From positions 1-64,000 of the forward strand of contig JAFGQB010000009.1 in NCBI GenBank assembly GCA_016935915.1: a DNA stretch of 64,000 bases, given 5' to 3'. Shown here in pieces: positions 46,100-55,013 of this stretch. Origin of the DNA: Spirochaetota bacterium. Lineage in GTDB: Bacteria > Spirochaetota > GWE2-31-10 > JAFGQB01. A model generated the notes under the pieces. That model saw only the letters and a list, made by a program, of their open reading frames with translations, was not told where the DNA came from and ran no database searches. Position 1 is the stretch's first letter. Each line of letters starts with the position of its first letter. The translations under genes and the position numbers were made by a program.

Positions 46100-47233
46100 T
46101 CAATTGCCAGTTAAAATAAGTGTAGGTTGACGGCTGACCGGATCCCATGCTCCCAGAGAATAACCTGCCCAGCTGTAACATTCGGGTTCCCAATAAAACA
46201 AGCCTACAGCATCAGGCGCCACAGTTTGCGTTAAGACAAGCGCTTCTGTTATTGCATTAAATCCTGGTTTTCCAGAAGTATATTCAACGCCGAATTCAGT
46301 TATTAAACATGGTTTATTAAAAGGCGATGAATTCATTGCTGATATTGTTGTCTTGACCTGATTCAAAAGAGTTGAGAAGTTTGATAGATTGGGATAACTT
46401 GACCATTTAGGATAGAGAGATCCGAAACAGATGTCATATGAATCAGTGGAAAGCTGACTGTAATTCCATTCCCAGAGGTTGATATCATGAATATTTGCAA
46501 CATGTACTCCAACTAATGCAGAAGGGAAAACGTTCTTTGCAGCATCATAACCTGCTTTGACATAAGCGGCATAATTTTCAGGATGACTTCCGTAACCTGC
46601 CGGATAGTTGCAGTTATTCCCTGAAGCCGCTGTTGTTGTCCAGAGCATGCCGCAATTGGTTTCATTTCCGATCTGAATCCATTTGATATAATCAGCGCTG
46701 GTATATCCGACACCGTCTAAAGCCGTTTTTACAGCATTCAAAACTGTTGTGACATGGCTGGTTATTGCATCTTTCATTTGTGTTACATTATAGCCTGACC
46801 ATGCAGCAGGAGGGATCTGCTGTCCTGGATCAGCCCAAGAGTCGCTGAAATGAAAATTTATCATTAGTTTCATGCCTTGAGCCGCAACCCTCAATGCTTT
46901 TGCAACAGTATCAGACTGACCATTCCAGCCGCCTGACGGATTTACCCAAACTCTGAGTCTGCATGAATTAAAGCCTAAATTTTTACAAATATAGAAAATA
47001 TCCTGTGTGTTTCCTTTGGAATTTTTCCATTTGTACCCTGAAGCCTCCATCTGCGTAACCCAGCTTAAGTCACAACCGTAGGGTATAGAATCAGGAACAA
47101 CTCTGCCTGATCCTTTACCGATAATACTGTTTTCTACAGGGCTTTCGCCGCTGTATATCGTACAACCTATTATAAGTAAGAATATCTCGATAATAATAAG
47201 TATGTAGAATTTATTTTTAGAGATGAATTTCAA
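46100..47233 (-). CDS. GH53 endo-beta-1,4-galactanase lipoprotein
   Basis: A 377-residue secreted hydrolase. The lipoprotein signal ends LIIGC (Cys24), followed by a Ser/Gly linker and a GH53 (beta/alpha)8 barrel. The acid/base Glu191 lies in IQIGNETNCGMLW and the nucleophile Glu313 in LITEFGVEY. NSCRLRVWVNP near 89 and MKLMINFHFSDSWADPGQ near 121 are family hallmarks. It cleaves beta-1,4-galactan such as pectin side chains, implying access to plant polysaccharide. Codon and residue use (Trp, Gly, Ser, Asn-rich, few Ile/Lys in the barrel) differs from neighbours and may reflect a secreted fold or transfer. The start is a TTG with no clear ribosome site. Confidence 0.9.
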   Translation of the reverse strand: MKFISKNKFYILIIIEIFLLIIGCTIYSGESPVENSIIGKGSGRVVPDSIPYGCDLSWVTQMEASGYKWKNSKGNTQDIFYICKNLGFNSCRLRVWVNPSGGWNGQSDTVAKALRVAAQGMKLMINFHFSDSWADPGQQIPPAAWSGYNVTQMKDAITSHVTTVLNAVKTALDGVGYTSADYIKWIQIGNETNCGMLWTTTAASGNNCNYPAGYGSHPENYAAYVKAGYDAAKNVFPSALVGVHVANIHDINLWEWNYSQLSTDSYDICFGSLYPKWSSYPNLSNFSTLLNQVKTTISAMNSSPFNKPCLITEFGVEYTSGKPGFNAITEALVLTQTVAPDAVGLFYWEPECYSWAGYSLGAWDPVSRQPTLILTGN

Positions 47234-47468
47234 AATTTTTTCGGTAGTTTAAATAATTACCATAAAACTACCATACTCCTGTAAATTAAGTCTTTTTTTA
47301 AGTTTAAACCTTAAAAGTTTTAACTGTCAATTCAAATAATTGCGAAAAAGTATAGAAATTATAACAGGAACATTATTTATTAAACTTTAAATTTATTGTC
47401 TTTTAAAGCACATTCTAAGAGAAATAAAAAAATTTTATATCAAGCCTTATCATATTTAATATTTCAAA

Positions 47469-47544
47469 TGGAGGTGATGGGAGTCGAACTCACTGCCTTT
47501 TGAATGCCATTCAAACACTTGAGCCCAATTGAGTTTGCACCTCC
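47469..47544 (-). tRNA. tRNA-Ala (anticodon GGC), degenerate
   Basis: A 76-base cloverleaf on the minus strand. Acceptor arm GGAGGTG/CACCTCC is perfect, and the anticodon stem TTTGA/TCAAA has loop ATGGCAT, giving anticodon GGC with U33, A37 and the A32-U38 pair known to mark tRNA-Ala(GGC). The T loop TTCGACT is canonical. However, the T stem has an A-C mismatch, the D stem has only three pairs, and position 3-70 is A-U instead of the G-U that alanyl-tRNA synthetase reads. No CCA follows. It looks like a tRNA-Ala(GGC) that is decaying or has changed role. Confidence 0.65.
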
Positions 47545-47599
47545 GTTAAATAAATAATAAATATATTTTTTTTAAAAATATGTCCAATAATATTATTGG

Positions 47600-47767
47600 T
47601 TAAATTTTTTTATAATTTTTGACTTTTTTATTTTTAAGGCAGAGATTGCACCTTGAGTCGGAACAGAACTGGCATGCAAAGCAGTCTTTGCAGTTTTTCT
47701 TTTTGTTTTGAGTTTTTTCCGGTTGCCATACCAAGCCCTCATCCCCGGGTAATTGCACTAAAGGCAT
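47600..47767 (-). CDS. Small cysteine-rich protein
   Basis: A 55-residue protein starting MPLVQLPGDEGLVW, with a cysteine cluster CKDCFACQFCSDSRCNLC near residues 31-48 (six cysteines in paired CxxC spacing), then a Lys-rich tail. It could bind one or two zinc ions or an iron-sulphur cluster. The ATG at 47767 has AAGGA upstream. An in-frame TTG upstream is less likely. No function is known to me, though similar small Cys-rich ORFs occur in anaerobes. It lies 55 bases upstream of the degenerate tRNA-Ala, in the same direction. Confidence 0.6.
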   Translation of the reverse strand: MPLVQLPGDEGLVWQPEKTQNKKKNCKDCFACQFCSDSRCNLCLKNKKVKNYKKI

Positions 47768-47828
47768 TTTTTTTCCTTGTGCTAAATTATAATACAAAAT
47801 TTTTTTTTCAATTAAATATTTACAAAAA

Positions 47829-47969
47829 ACAGTAATTGTTTCACTGTCCTACTCATTATATCCCTTGACACATCATTAAAACTTTTTATAACAAAAAAAT
47901 AATCTCGAATTGCTTAATAGGCACTCTATAAAGGAGATTAGAATAGAAAATGATAAGGTTTTTTTCTGA
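47829..47969 (+). pseudogene. Relic of the trpB promoter and first codons
   Basis: This stretch aligns with 52760-52893, the promoter, leader and start of trpB. Both contain TATATCCCTTGACAC, a -10 TATAAC, AGGCACTCTAT, and the first codons. In the relic the start codon is ATA (47928-47930). The following frame reads IKEIRIENDKVFF then TGA (47967-47969), against MKDIRIESDKGFFG in trpB. The homology stops there. The -35 (47865-47870) and -10 (47887-47892) are intact with a 16-base spacer, so it may still be transcribed. Codon differences are mostly conservative, suggesting a once-functional copy. Confidence 0.8.
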
Positions 47970-48073
47970 TAATACTGAGGATTGGACATGAAGACTTTAG
48001 TATAATAAGCAGATTGACCTTGCATAGATTAAACAGTTTTAATTGTCTTCTGCTTAGAAGAACAGATCATGAC

Positions 48074-48119
48074 GTAAAAAAAGTTCGCCCGGAGTAAAGA
48101 ACTCCGTTCAGCGAACTTT
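48074..48119 (-). terminator. Strong intrinsic terminator of the PQQ/trypsin-PEGA transcript
   Basis: Nested hairpin: outer arm AAGTTCGC (48081-48088) pairs with GCGAACTT (48111-48118), and an inner stem GGAGT/ACTCC sits inside. On the minus strand the hairpin is followed by a run of seven T. It lies 27 bases after the stop of the leftward PQQ-like gene. Confidence 0.85.
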
Positions 48120-48145
48120 ATATATTATATTGATGTTAATAGTTT

Positions 48146-50263
48146 TTATCTTTTATTAAAGGTCAGAAAGTATGCTTCACTGTTTTTAATATCAGCGTCT
48201 GTCGGGCATGCGTCTGAAGGGAACATCTGATATGCTTCGATTTCTTTTTTACCTGTTGGATGTACCAGCACAATACCTTCTTTATATAGTTCTACTCTCG
48301 GGAAGAAGATGAATCTTCTGTAATCAATATAACTTGTATAAAAAGCAAAAGTATACATTTCTTCTGACGCATAATATACTCCGTGCTTTTCATAATACCA
48401 GTCTTTAAAATCGCCGAGATCAGTATAATAGTGATAACCTATTCTTATCAGATTCAACCTTTTATTTGATTTTAGATCAACAACCGTTAAATACGTTCTG
48501 GAGGGTATTATTCCGCCCTGAATTGATGTAGCCCGTGATATTTGTGTAATCAGGGCATAATTCGCCATTGTTTTTATTTCAGCAAACATCAAAGTATTTG
48601 AAGTTTTTGAAGCAATATCTATAGAAACATCAATTGCTTTTGTGTCCGGATTAAACAGGAAAAAACCTCTTTTGCTGTCAAATATCGCAACTTTTTTCTG
48701 ACTCTTCAGATAGCAGATTGCGCTTATTTTACTGCCAAGTTTTAAATCCTGTTTCAGGAAAACTTCTCCTGTTCGTATGTTGATACCGTAAATATTATTC
48801 CTATCAGCGAAATAAGCTGCATCGCCACTTCTTGTGATATCCACCATATCCCATTCTGTTTCAAGTTTCCAGACTGTTCTTCCTGTGTCAAAGTCAACTT
48901 CCGCAATTCCTTGGGTTTTATTGTAAAATACAAAAAACTTTCTGTCATCCTCATCATAATCAAAATATACTATATTTTTTAATGAGTCATTAGTCCAAAG
49001 ATTTTTGCCTGTCTTTATCTCAATGTTCTGCAGCTTTGTTTTATCAGCAATCACCAGATGTTTTTCTTTTATCAGCCTTGTAATTACATTTTTTTCCGGA
49101 CTTTTTGCTTCCCACTTTACCGTACCTGTTTCCAGATCGTATGCTGTATTGGTCATGCCTTTGTCATTCTCAACAAGGAACAGATCTTCAATCATGATTG
49201 AGTCTGTAATTGATTTACTTTCGACTTTCCATACTTCTCTTCCTGTTTTAAGGTCAATGCAATATACATTGTCCTTATCGGTGATGAAAGCATTATTATC
49301 CTTTTTAAAAGCAGTCAGACGTCGTGTTGTAGTAAAACTTTTGTCCCAGACTATCTCTGCTGTATTGGTGTTAATGCACAATAATGAACAGCTGTTAGTT
49401 CGATCCCACTGCAGGAACAGATAATAATAACCGCCGTATTTTTCAACAACCACATTGTTTAAACTATCAATATTTGATTTTTTTCTGTATTTAATGTTTG
49501 AAATGACTCTGCCTGTGTCAAGACTTAAGAAAGCAATTTGATAAGGATCAACCGACAAGAAATATATATCATTGTCAATCCGGTAAAAATTATAGAAATG
49601 AATTTTTTCGCCGAAACCTTCGATTTTATTGATAAGTTTTCCCTCATCCATAGAATATATTGACAAATTTTTTCCTGTTTCCAATATTACGATTCTGTTC
49701 AAGTCAAAATACATTTTAGGTCTGTGGACATCATATAAAAGAACATAATCAATTTTATAAACCTCATCTCCGTTGGCAATTTTATATGCATAAAGAGCGC
49801 TTTTTTTATTTTTGCTGAAAGTATTCACCAGCAGTAAGTCTTTTAGCAGATAGCATTCTTTTAACGAAGATGCGTCTATTGCTTTTGAAAAAATTTCTTT
49901 ATTATTTGAATCAAAAACTTTTATGCCGTTTTTCTCTTCATTTTTAACATAATATCCGTTGCTCAAGAAGTAGTATTCATCATCATCAATCGACACCTTC
50001 TGATAATCATATGCATATTCGAATTCCAGAGCTGAACTCCTGGAATTTCCTTTTCCATCAAATTTCAATTTATTTGCATAAGGCACTCCGTTTGTAATTC
50101 CGGTGTTTAATACTTCTAAATATTCAGGATTATCCTTTTGATCAAGAAAGGAGAAGTGTTGTCCTTCAGCCGCCTTCTTTTTCCATAAAATTTTACCTTC
50201 TTCCTGTGAAAAAAGAAAAAAGGCACAAGACAATAAAATAAAAATATAGTGTTTTTTTTTCAT
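48146..50263 (-). CDS. Secreted PQQ-type beta-propeller protein
   Basis: A 705-residue exported protein: signal peptide (1-19, FLFSQEE), then many blades of the PQQ-enzyme-like type, recognisable as DTGRVISNIKYRK, NTAEIVWDKSF, KTGREVWKVES, ETGTVKWEAK, KTGKNLWTNDS and DTGRTVWKLETEW. No dehydrogenase active-site residues are evident, so it is probably a scaffold or sensor in the periplasm, not an enzyme. GGGAG precedes the ATG. It is 101 bases after the trypsin-PEGA gene in the same direction and shares its terminator. A role in binding a ligand or in envelope surveillance is possible but not shown. Confidence 0.78.
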   Translation of the reverse strand: MKKKHYIFILLSCAFFLFSQEEGKILWKKKAAEGQHFSFLDQKDNPEYLEVLNTGITNGVPYANKLKFDGKGNSRSSALEFEYAYDYQKVSIDDDEYYFLSNGYYVKNEEKNGIKVFDSNNKEIFSKAIDASSLKECYLLKDLLLVNTFSKNKKSALYAYKIANGDEVYKIDYVLLYDVHRPKMYFDLNRIVILETGKNLSIYSMDEGKLINKIEGFGEKIHFYNFYRIDNDIYFLSVDPYQIAFLSLDTGRVISNIKYRKKSNIDSLNNVVVEKYGGYYYLFLQWDRTNSCSLLCINTNTAEIVWDKSFTTTRRLTAFKKDNNAFITDKDNVYCIDLKTGREVWKVESKSITDSIMIEDLFLVENDKGMTNTAYDLETGTVKWEAKSPEKNVITRLIKEKHLVIADKTKLQNIEIKTGKNLWTNDSLKNIVYFDYDEDDRKFFVFYNKTQGIAEVDFDTGRTVWKLETEWDMVDITRSGDAAYFADRNNIYGINIRTGEVFLKQDLKLGSKISAICYLKSQKKVAIFDSKRGFFLFNPDTKAIDVSIDIASKTSNTLMFAEIKTMANYALITQISRATSIQGGIIPSRTYLTVVDLKSNKRLNLIRIGYHYYTDLGDFKDWYYEKHGVYYASEEMYTFAFYTSYIDYRRFIFFPRVELYKEGIVLVHPTGKKEIEAYQMFPSDACPTDADIKNSEAYFLTFNKR

Positions 50264-50364
50264 ACAATAATCTCCCTTATTATCATTAATTTTTAAACCT
50301 TAATTATGCTTACTCAGGTAAAATCTGCCTGAGTAAGCAATTTAATAATGTTATTGTTTTGTAA

Positions 50365-52509
50365 TTAAAATAAAATATTGATTTCCATTGCTATTGTGTT
50401 ATTGTTTTTAATCTTGATATAACCTGCAGTCTGTATTTGTTTATTATAATATACAAAACATGGTATTGAGCAGAATATCAGAACAAGTCCGGTGCCTAAA
50501 ACACATCCTGCTGCAACTCCAAGTCCTATGGTGTTCTTTTCAATCTGGCTTTCGGATATCATCATCCTTGCAAACGGACCTATATAGTAAATAGGTGTTG
50601 CAATTGCTAAAATCAAACCAATACTGCTGGTAATAATACCGCTTACCAGCAGGCCTGTACCTGCATATCTGTAATTCTTGAGCTTTTCGTAAGCTATTGC
50701 ATATTTTATTACTATTTCAGTATCCTTATTTTGTTGTAAGCTGAATGTTTTTTTAAAAGTGTCATATCCTGATAAATCTACTTTCAATTCATAACCTGTA
50801 CCGACAGGCAATTGAATTTTTTCTTCTTTAACCTTATCCGTATAATCTTTGCCGTTTATGAAAATCTTGGATCCTGTCTTTAAAGATTTTAAGACTAGAG
50901 ATGATGTAATGTATTCGAATGTTTCGGTTATTTCATAATCGCTTTCTTTAACTTCAATATTGATTTTTTTACTTATGATCGCAATACTGTTTACCTGAAC
51001 AGACCATTTACCTGATGATATCAGCAAGGTATCACCTTTTTTATATTTCAATGTTTTATCTTTTCCCGATGTCAATATTATTTCGGCATCATTGGGGAGC
51101 TCTTCTTTGAAAGAAAGCTTATAAGCTTTTTCCAGTTTTACTGCAAATGAAGTTTTTTTAAAATTTTCAACTGTAACTGTTTTTTCTATCTGCACATAAC
51201 CGTCAAGTTTAATGATAATTTTTTTCTCACCACCTTCAATTTTATCCGCTTCATAAGGTGTCTTGCCTACAAGAACATTATCTATATAAATATCAGCTTT
51301 TTCCGGAGTTGATTTTATTGACAATGAACCGGTTATTTTTTTCATTAAAGGCACATATAATGCTGCTCTTCCCCCTGTATTTTCAACATAAACTTTCTCT
51401 TCAGAAATTTCTTTTTTTGACACAATTTTAATTATTGAAGATCCTACAGGGATGTTCATGGTTAACGGGGCAGATCCGATTAATCTTCCGTTTAAATAAA
51501 CTTTGTGATCGCTGCTTTTTTTTATTATTACCCTGCTTGAAAGTATAAGCTCACCTTTAGATGTATATCTTTTTTTTACTATTGATATTGCGTCTTTTTC
51601 ATTATTTTTAAATATGTAGGGAACTTCATATTTTGTTGCGAACTCTCTGATTTTTTTTGTTGGGATTGCAAAAAAGATATTATTAGCCCCCCCAATCATA
51701 GCTGTATTAATACCTATAACTTCACCTTTTGTACTGAACAGTGGTCCTCCGGAGTTTCCGAAGTTAATGCTTGCTGTGTGCTGAATCCCAAGGTTATCGC
51801 TTCTTAAAGATGATATTACACCTTCTGATAAAGTAGATTTAAAATCTTTTAAGAATCCAAGTTTATCAGGCAGCGGATAGCCAATTGCAATGACTTTCTG
51901 ACCGACTTTTAAATTTTCTGTTTCCCCGAAAGGTATTGCCATAAAATTAGCATTTATGCTATCGATCTTTAAAACCGCTATATCCATATCCTTGTCAAGT
52001 TTTATAAGTGTAGCGGTATAATCTTGTGTATTATCGACCTTGACATGATATTTAATCTGATAGTTAAAAGCTAAAGTATAAAGATCGTTTTTTAATTTAT
52101 TGAATTCTGCATCGTTCATAAGTGATAGAGGTATAATTCTGTTAAAATAGGCAACTAATGAATTGTATATTCTGTTTTTAACTATTTCAGGATCAGCCTT
52201 TTCATCTTCCTGACTATCTTCAAAAACATGAGCATTTGTTAAAACAATTCCGTCTTTAGTAACTATAAATCCGCTGCCTGATGATAGAGGTATATAATTA
52301 TCCAGAAATTTTTCCTTAAATTCATTTTCTATCTTCTGGAAAAGATCATGGTTTTTTACCAATTTTGAATCAAAATAGACTGAATGAGACACATAAACAA
52401 CAGCACTACTGTAATAATCAAATACTTCATCAATACCAAAATCCTGGCTTGAAACAAAATTCAGTAAATTTATGATTATTATAATTATTAATACAATTTT
52501 TTTGTTCAT
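50365..52509 (-). CDS. Secreted trypsin-like serine protease with PEGA domains
   Basis: A 714-residue protein: signal (1-21), trypsin-like domain of the DegP/HtrA fold with catalytic His93 (LTNAHVFED), Asp175 (DMDIAVLK) and Ser252 (FGNSGGPLF). There is no PDZ domain. PEGA domains follow (VYLNGRLIGSAPLTMNIPVG near 340; STPEKADIYIDNVLVGKTPY near 398; a third near 540). The C-terminus has two hydrophobic helices (about 615-640 and 664-692) and a short tail AMEINILF. It is likely an envelope quality-control or processing protease that binds peptidoglycan or surface partners through PEGA. It is followed by the PQQ-like gene. AAGGAG lies before the ATG. Confidence 0.88.
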   Translation of the reverse strand: MNKKIVLIIIIIINLLNFVSSQDFGIDEVFDYYSSAVVYVSHSVYFDSKLVKNHDLFQKIENEFKEKFLDNYIPLSSGSGFIVTKDGIVLTNAHVFEDSQEDEKADPEIVKNRIYNSLVAYFNRIIPLSLMNDAEFNKLKNDLYTLAFNYQIKYHVKVDNTQDYTATLIKLDKDMDIAVLKIDSINANFMAIPFGETENLKVGQKVIAIGYPLPDKLGFLKDFKSTLSEGVISSLRSDNLGIQHTASINFGNSGGPLFSTKGEVIGINTAMIGGANNIFFAIPTKKIREFATKYEVPYIFKNNEKDAISIVKKRYTSKGELILSSRVIIKKSSDHKVYLNGRLIGSAPLTMNIPVGSSIIKIVSKKEISEEKVYVENTGGRAALYVPLMKKITGSLSIKSTPEKADIYIDNVLVGKTPYEADKIEGGEKKIIIKLDGYVQIEKTVTVENFKKTSFAVKLEKAYKLSFKEELPNDAEIILTSGKDKTLKYKKGDTLLISSGKWSVQVNSIAIISKKINIEVKESDYEITETFEYITSSLVLKSLKTGSKIFINGKDYTDKVKEEKIQLPVGTGYELKVDLSGYDTFKKTFSLQQNKDTEIVIKYAIAYEKLKNYRYAGTGLLVSGIITSSIGLILAIATPIYYIGPFARMMISESQIEKNTIGLGVAAGCVLGTGLVLIFCSIPCFVYYNKQIQTAGYIKIKNNNTIAMEINILF

Positions 52510-52789
52510 TCATATTCTCCTTGTTTGATATTTAAAATTAATATTAACAAAATTATTTTTATATGTAAATGTTAATAAAATTTAACACAAATTAAATAAA
52601 TTTCTATTTTTTTTTTGAATTTTTTTTTTTTTATTAACTTCAAATCATGTTGATCTCATGTATTAAAGCAGTCTTACCGAAAATTTTTTACAAACTAATC
52701 GGCTGTTATAATAAAATTAAATCATTTGTAATTAAAACTATTTATTGAAAAACTGATATACAGTGATGTCACTGTTCTTCTTATATCCC

Positions 52790-52818
52790 TTGACACTTCA
52801 GTAAAACTTTTATATAAC
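52790..52818 (+). promoter_or_regulatory. Promoter of trpBA
   Basis: TTGACA at 52790-52795 and TATAAC at 52813-52818 with a 17-base spacer. The leader is only about 27 bases, too short for an attenuator or T-box. A decayed copy of the same promoter is at 47865-47892. Confidence 0.75.
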
Positions 52819-52851
52819 AAAAATCATCTCAAATTACTTAAGAGGCACTCT

Positions 52852-54105
52852 ATGAAGGACATAAGAATTGAAAGTGATAAGGGTTTTTTCGGGCAGTTTG
52901 GCGGTAGATATTCGGCAGAGATATTAAGACCGGTTCTTCTGGAGCTTGAAGAGGCTTTTTGTAAATATATAAAAGACAAGAACTTCTTAAATGAGTTCAA
53001 TGATACATTGAAGAATTTTGTAGGAAGACCGACTCCTCTTCTTTTTGCGGAAAATGCAACCAGAGAGCTTGGTGGTGCAAATATCTATTTGAAGCTTGAA
53101 GGTCTTGCCAATACAGGCGCTCATAAGATCAATAATGCAATAGGACAGGCACTTTTGGCAAAAAAAATGGGTAAGACCAGGATCATTGCGGAAACAGGGG
53201 CAGGTCAGCATGGTCTTGCAACGGCATGTGCTTGTGCAAGACTGGGACTGGAGTGTGAAGTTTTTATGGGCGAAGTGGATATCGCAAGGCAGCGCCCCAA
53301 TGTATTCTGGATGGAGCTTTTCGGAGCAAAAGTGACTCCTGTTACAAGCGGAACAAAAACATTGAAAGATGCTGTAAATGCCGCTTTAAGAGAATGGTCT
53401 GAAAGAAAAATGGACACTCATTATCTCTTGGGAAGTGCACTGGGACCCTATCCGTTCCCGGACATGGTGAGGGAGTTTCAGTCTGTTATCGGAAGGGAAA
53501 CAAGAGAGCAGTTCAATGAGCAAAAAGGAGGACTTCCTGAAGTTTTGATCGCATGTGTAGGAGGAGGTTCAAATTCCATAGGTTTTTTTTCTGAATTCTT
53601 AAATGAAAATAGCGTAAGAATGATAGGTGCCGAAGCAGGTGGAAAAGGAGATAAACCCGGTGAAAATGCATCAAGAATCGCAGGACCCGGTACATTAGGC
53701 ATAGTACAGGGATATAAGTCTCTTTTTCTTCAGGATGATGAAGGGCAGCTTCTTCCTACCCATTCGATCAGTGCAGGTCTTGATTATGCAGGGATCGGAC
53801 CACAGCTTGCCTATCTTGCACAGATCGGCAGAGTTGAGTTCACAAGCGAAAAAGACAGCGAGGTTATAGAGGCTTTTAAGTTTTTTGCAAAAACCGAAGG
53901 GATAATTGCAGCATTGGAATCAAGCCATGCATTAAGCTCCTGCATTAAGATAGCAAAAAAGATCGGTAAAGGTAAAAATATTATTGTGAATATATCTGGA
54001 AGGGGAGACAAGGATATTTTTATAACGGCTTCAGCAATGAATGACAATAAATGGTTTCAATTCTTAAAAGACGAGGTTAAGAGGCATGAACAAAAAAACA
54101 AATGA
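52852..54105 (+). CDS. trpB: Tryptophan synthase beta chain
   Basis: A 417-residue PLP enzyme that joins indole and serine. The PLP Lys92 is in GAHKINN, the catalytic Glu114 in AETGAGQHG, and the phosphate loop is CVGGGSNSIG. The segment before the PLP lysine reads LKLEGLANTGAHK where most TrpB proteins have KREDLNHTGAHK, so this belongs to a divergent TrpB branch. AAGAGG lies before the ATG. trpA starts inside its last codons. No other trp gene is here, so this pair alone could make tryptophan from indole or complete a pathway encoded elsewhere. Confidence 0.95.
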   Translation: MKDIRIESDKGFFGQFGGRYSAEILRPVLLELEEAFCKYIKDKNFLNEFNDTLKNFVGRPTPLLFAENATRELGGANIYLKLEGLANTGAHKINNAIGQALLAKKMGKTRIIAETGAGQHGLATACACARLGLECEVFMGEVDIARQRPNVFWMELFGAKVTPVTSGTKTLKDAVNAALREWSERKMDTHYLLGSALGPYPFPDMVREFQSVIGRETREQFNEQKGGLPEVLIACVGGGSNSIGFFSEFLNENSVRMIGAEAGGKGDKPGENASRIAGPGTLGIVQGYKSLFLQDDEGQLLPTHSISAGLDYAGIGPQLAYLAQIGRVEFTSEKDSEVIEAFKFFAKTEGIIAALESSHALSSCIKIAKKIGKGKNIIVNISGRGDKDIFITASAMNDNKWFQFLKDEVKRHEQKNK

Positions 54106-54877
54106 TAAAATTAAAGAAATAAAAAACAGTGGCAGAATTGGATTCATGGGGCATGTTATTGCAGGATTTCCCGATTTTTCAAGTTCACTGCAGGCAGCTA
54201 TGGGCATTTGTGAGGGTGGATCCGATTTTCTTGAAATACAGTTTCCTTTTTCCGACCCAACCGCAGACGGCCCTACCATTGAAGGAGCCTGTTATAAAGC
54301 ATTGGAGAATGGATTTAAAATTAAAGACGGCTTTAAACTCATAGAAGAACTTAATAAAAAAAGTGATACGATTATATTAATAATGACTTATGCCAATATA
54401 ATTTTTAAGTATGGCATAGAGAATTTTGTTGAAAAATCTGTAGACGCAGGAGCATCCGGTTTGATTATTCCTGATGTACCTATTGAAAGGGATGAGGGAT
54501 TGAATGAAATAGCTTCAAAAAATCGGATCGATAATATTTTAATTGCAACTCCAGGGGACAGTGCTGAAAGGATAAGAGAGCTTTCAAAGGCAGGCAGCGG
54601 ATTTCTCTACACTGTTGCCCGAAGAGGAATAACAGGTAAAAAATCCGAGTTCAATAAAGAAGCCAAAGAATGGTTTGAACTTGTGAAAAATAATTCTACT
54701 CTGCCTATAGCTGTAGGATTCGGCATAAGAACAAAAGAACAGATCAGACAGTTAAAGGATTATTGTGATATTGCCATAATGGGCAGCCACCTGGTCAATA
54801 TCATTAATGATGCCTGTCAGAATAAAAAAGATATTAAAAATGAATTGAAACTTACTGTGGAAAATTTATTGAATTAA
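54086..54877 (+). CDS. trpA: Tryptophan synthase alpha chain
   Basis: A 263-residue TIM barrel that splits indole-3-glycerol phosphate to indole. Catalytic Glu50 is in DFLEIQFPFSDP and Asp61 in TADGP. The phosphate-binding motifs are SGFLYTVARRGITG near 171 and IAVGFGIRTKEQ near 211. The N-terminal strand reads FMGHVIAGFPDF, unlike the common PYLTAGDP, matching the divergence of TrpB. It overlaps trpB by 20 bases and has AAGAGG just upstream of its ATG, so synthesis of the two subunits is coupled. Confidence 0.94.
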   Translation: MNKKTNDKIKEIKNSGRIGFMGHVIAGFPDFSSSLQAAMGICEGGSDFLEIQFPFSDPTADGPTIEGACYKALENGFKIKDGFKLIEELNKKSDTIILIMTYANIIFKYGIENFVEKSVDAGASGLIIPDVPIERDEGLNEIASKNRIDNILIATPGDSAERIRELSKAGSGFLYTVARRGITGKKSEFNKEAKEWFELVKNNSTLPIAVGFGIRTKEQIRQLKDYCDIAIMGSHLVNIINDACQNKKDIKNELKLTVENLLN

Positions 54878-55013
54878 TTTTTTAAATATTTTTAAAGTAT
54901 TGAAAATATAATTTAAAAGGTATATATTTATTAAAAATAGCAAAAATTATTATCCCAATAGAATGATAAAAAATCTTTTTTTATTTTTATGAAAGGAAAG
55001 GATTTTTATACCT

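Noticed and set aside
47928-47969. A functional second trpB start
   Set aside because: The start codon is ATA, a stop follows after 13 codons and homology ends there, so it is treated as a relic.
52819-52851. A T-box or attenuator before trpB
   Set aside because: The predicted leader is only about 27 bases, with no hairpin or Trp-rich leader peptide.
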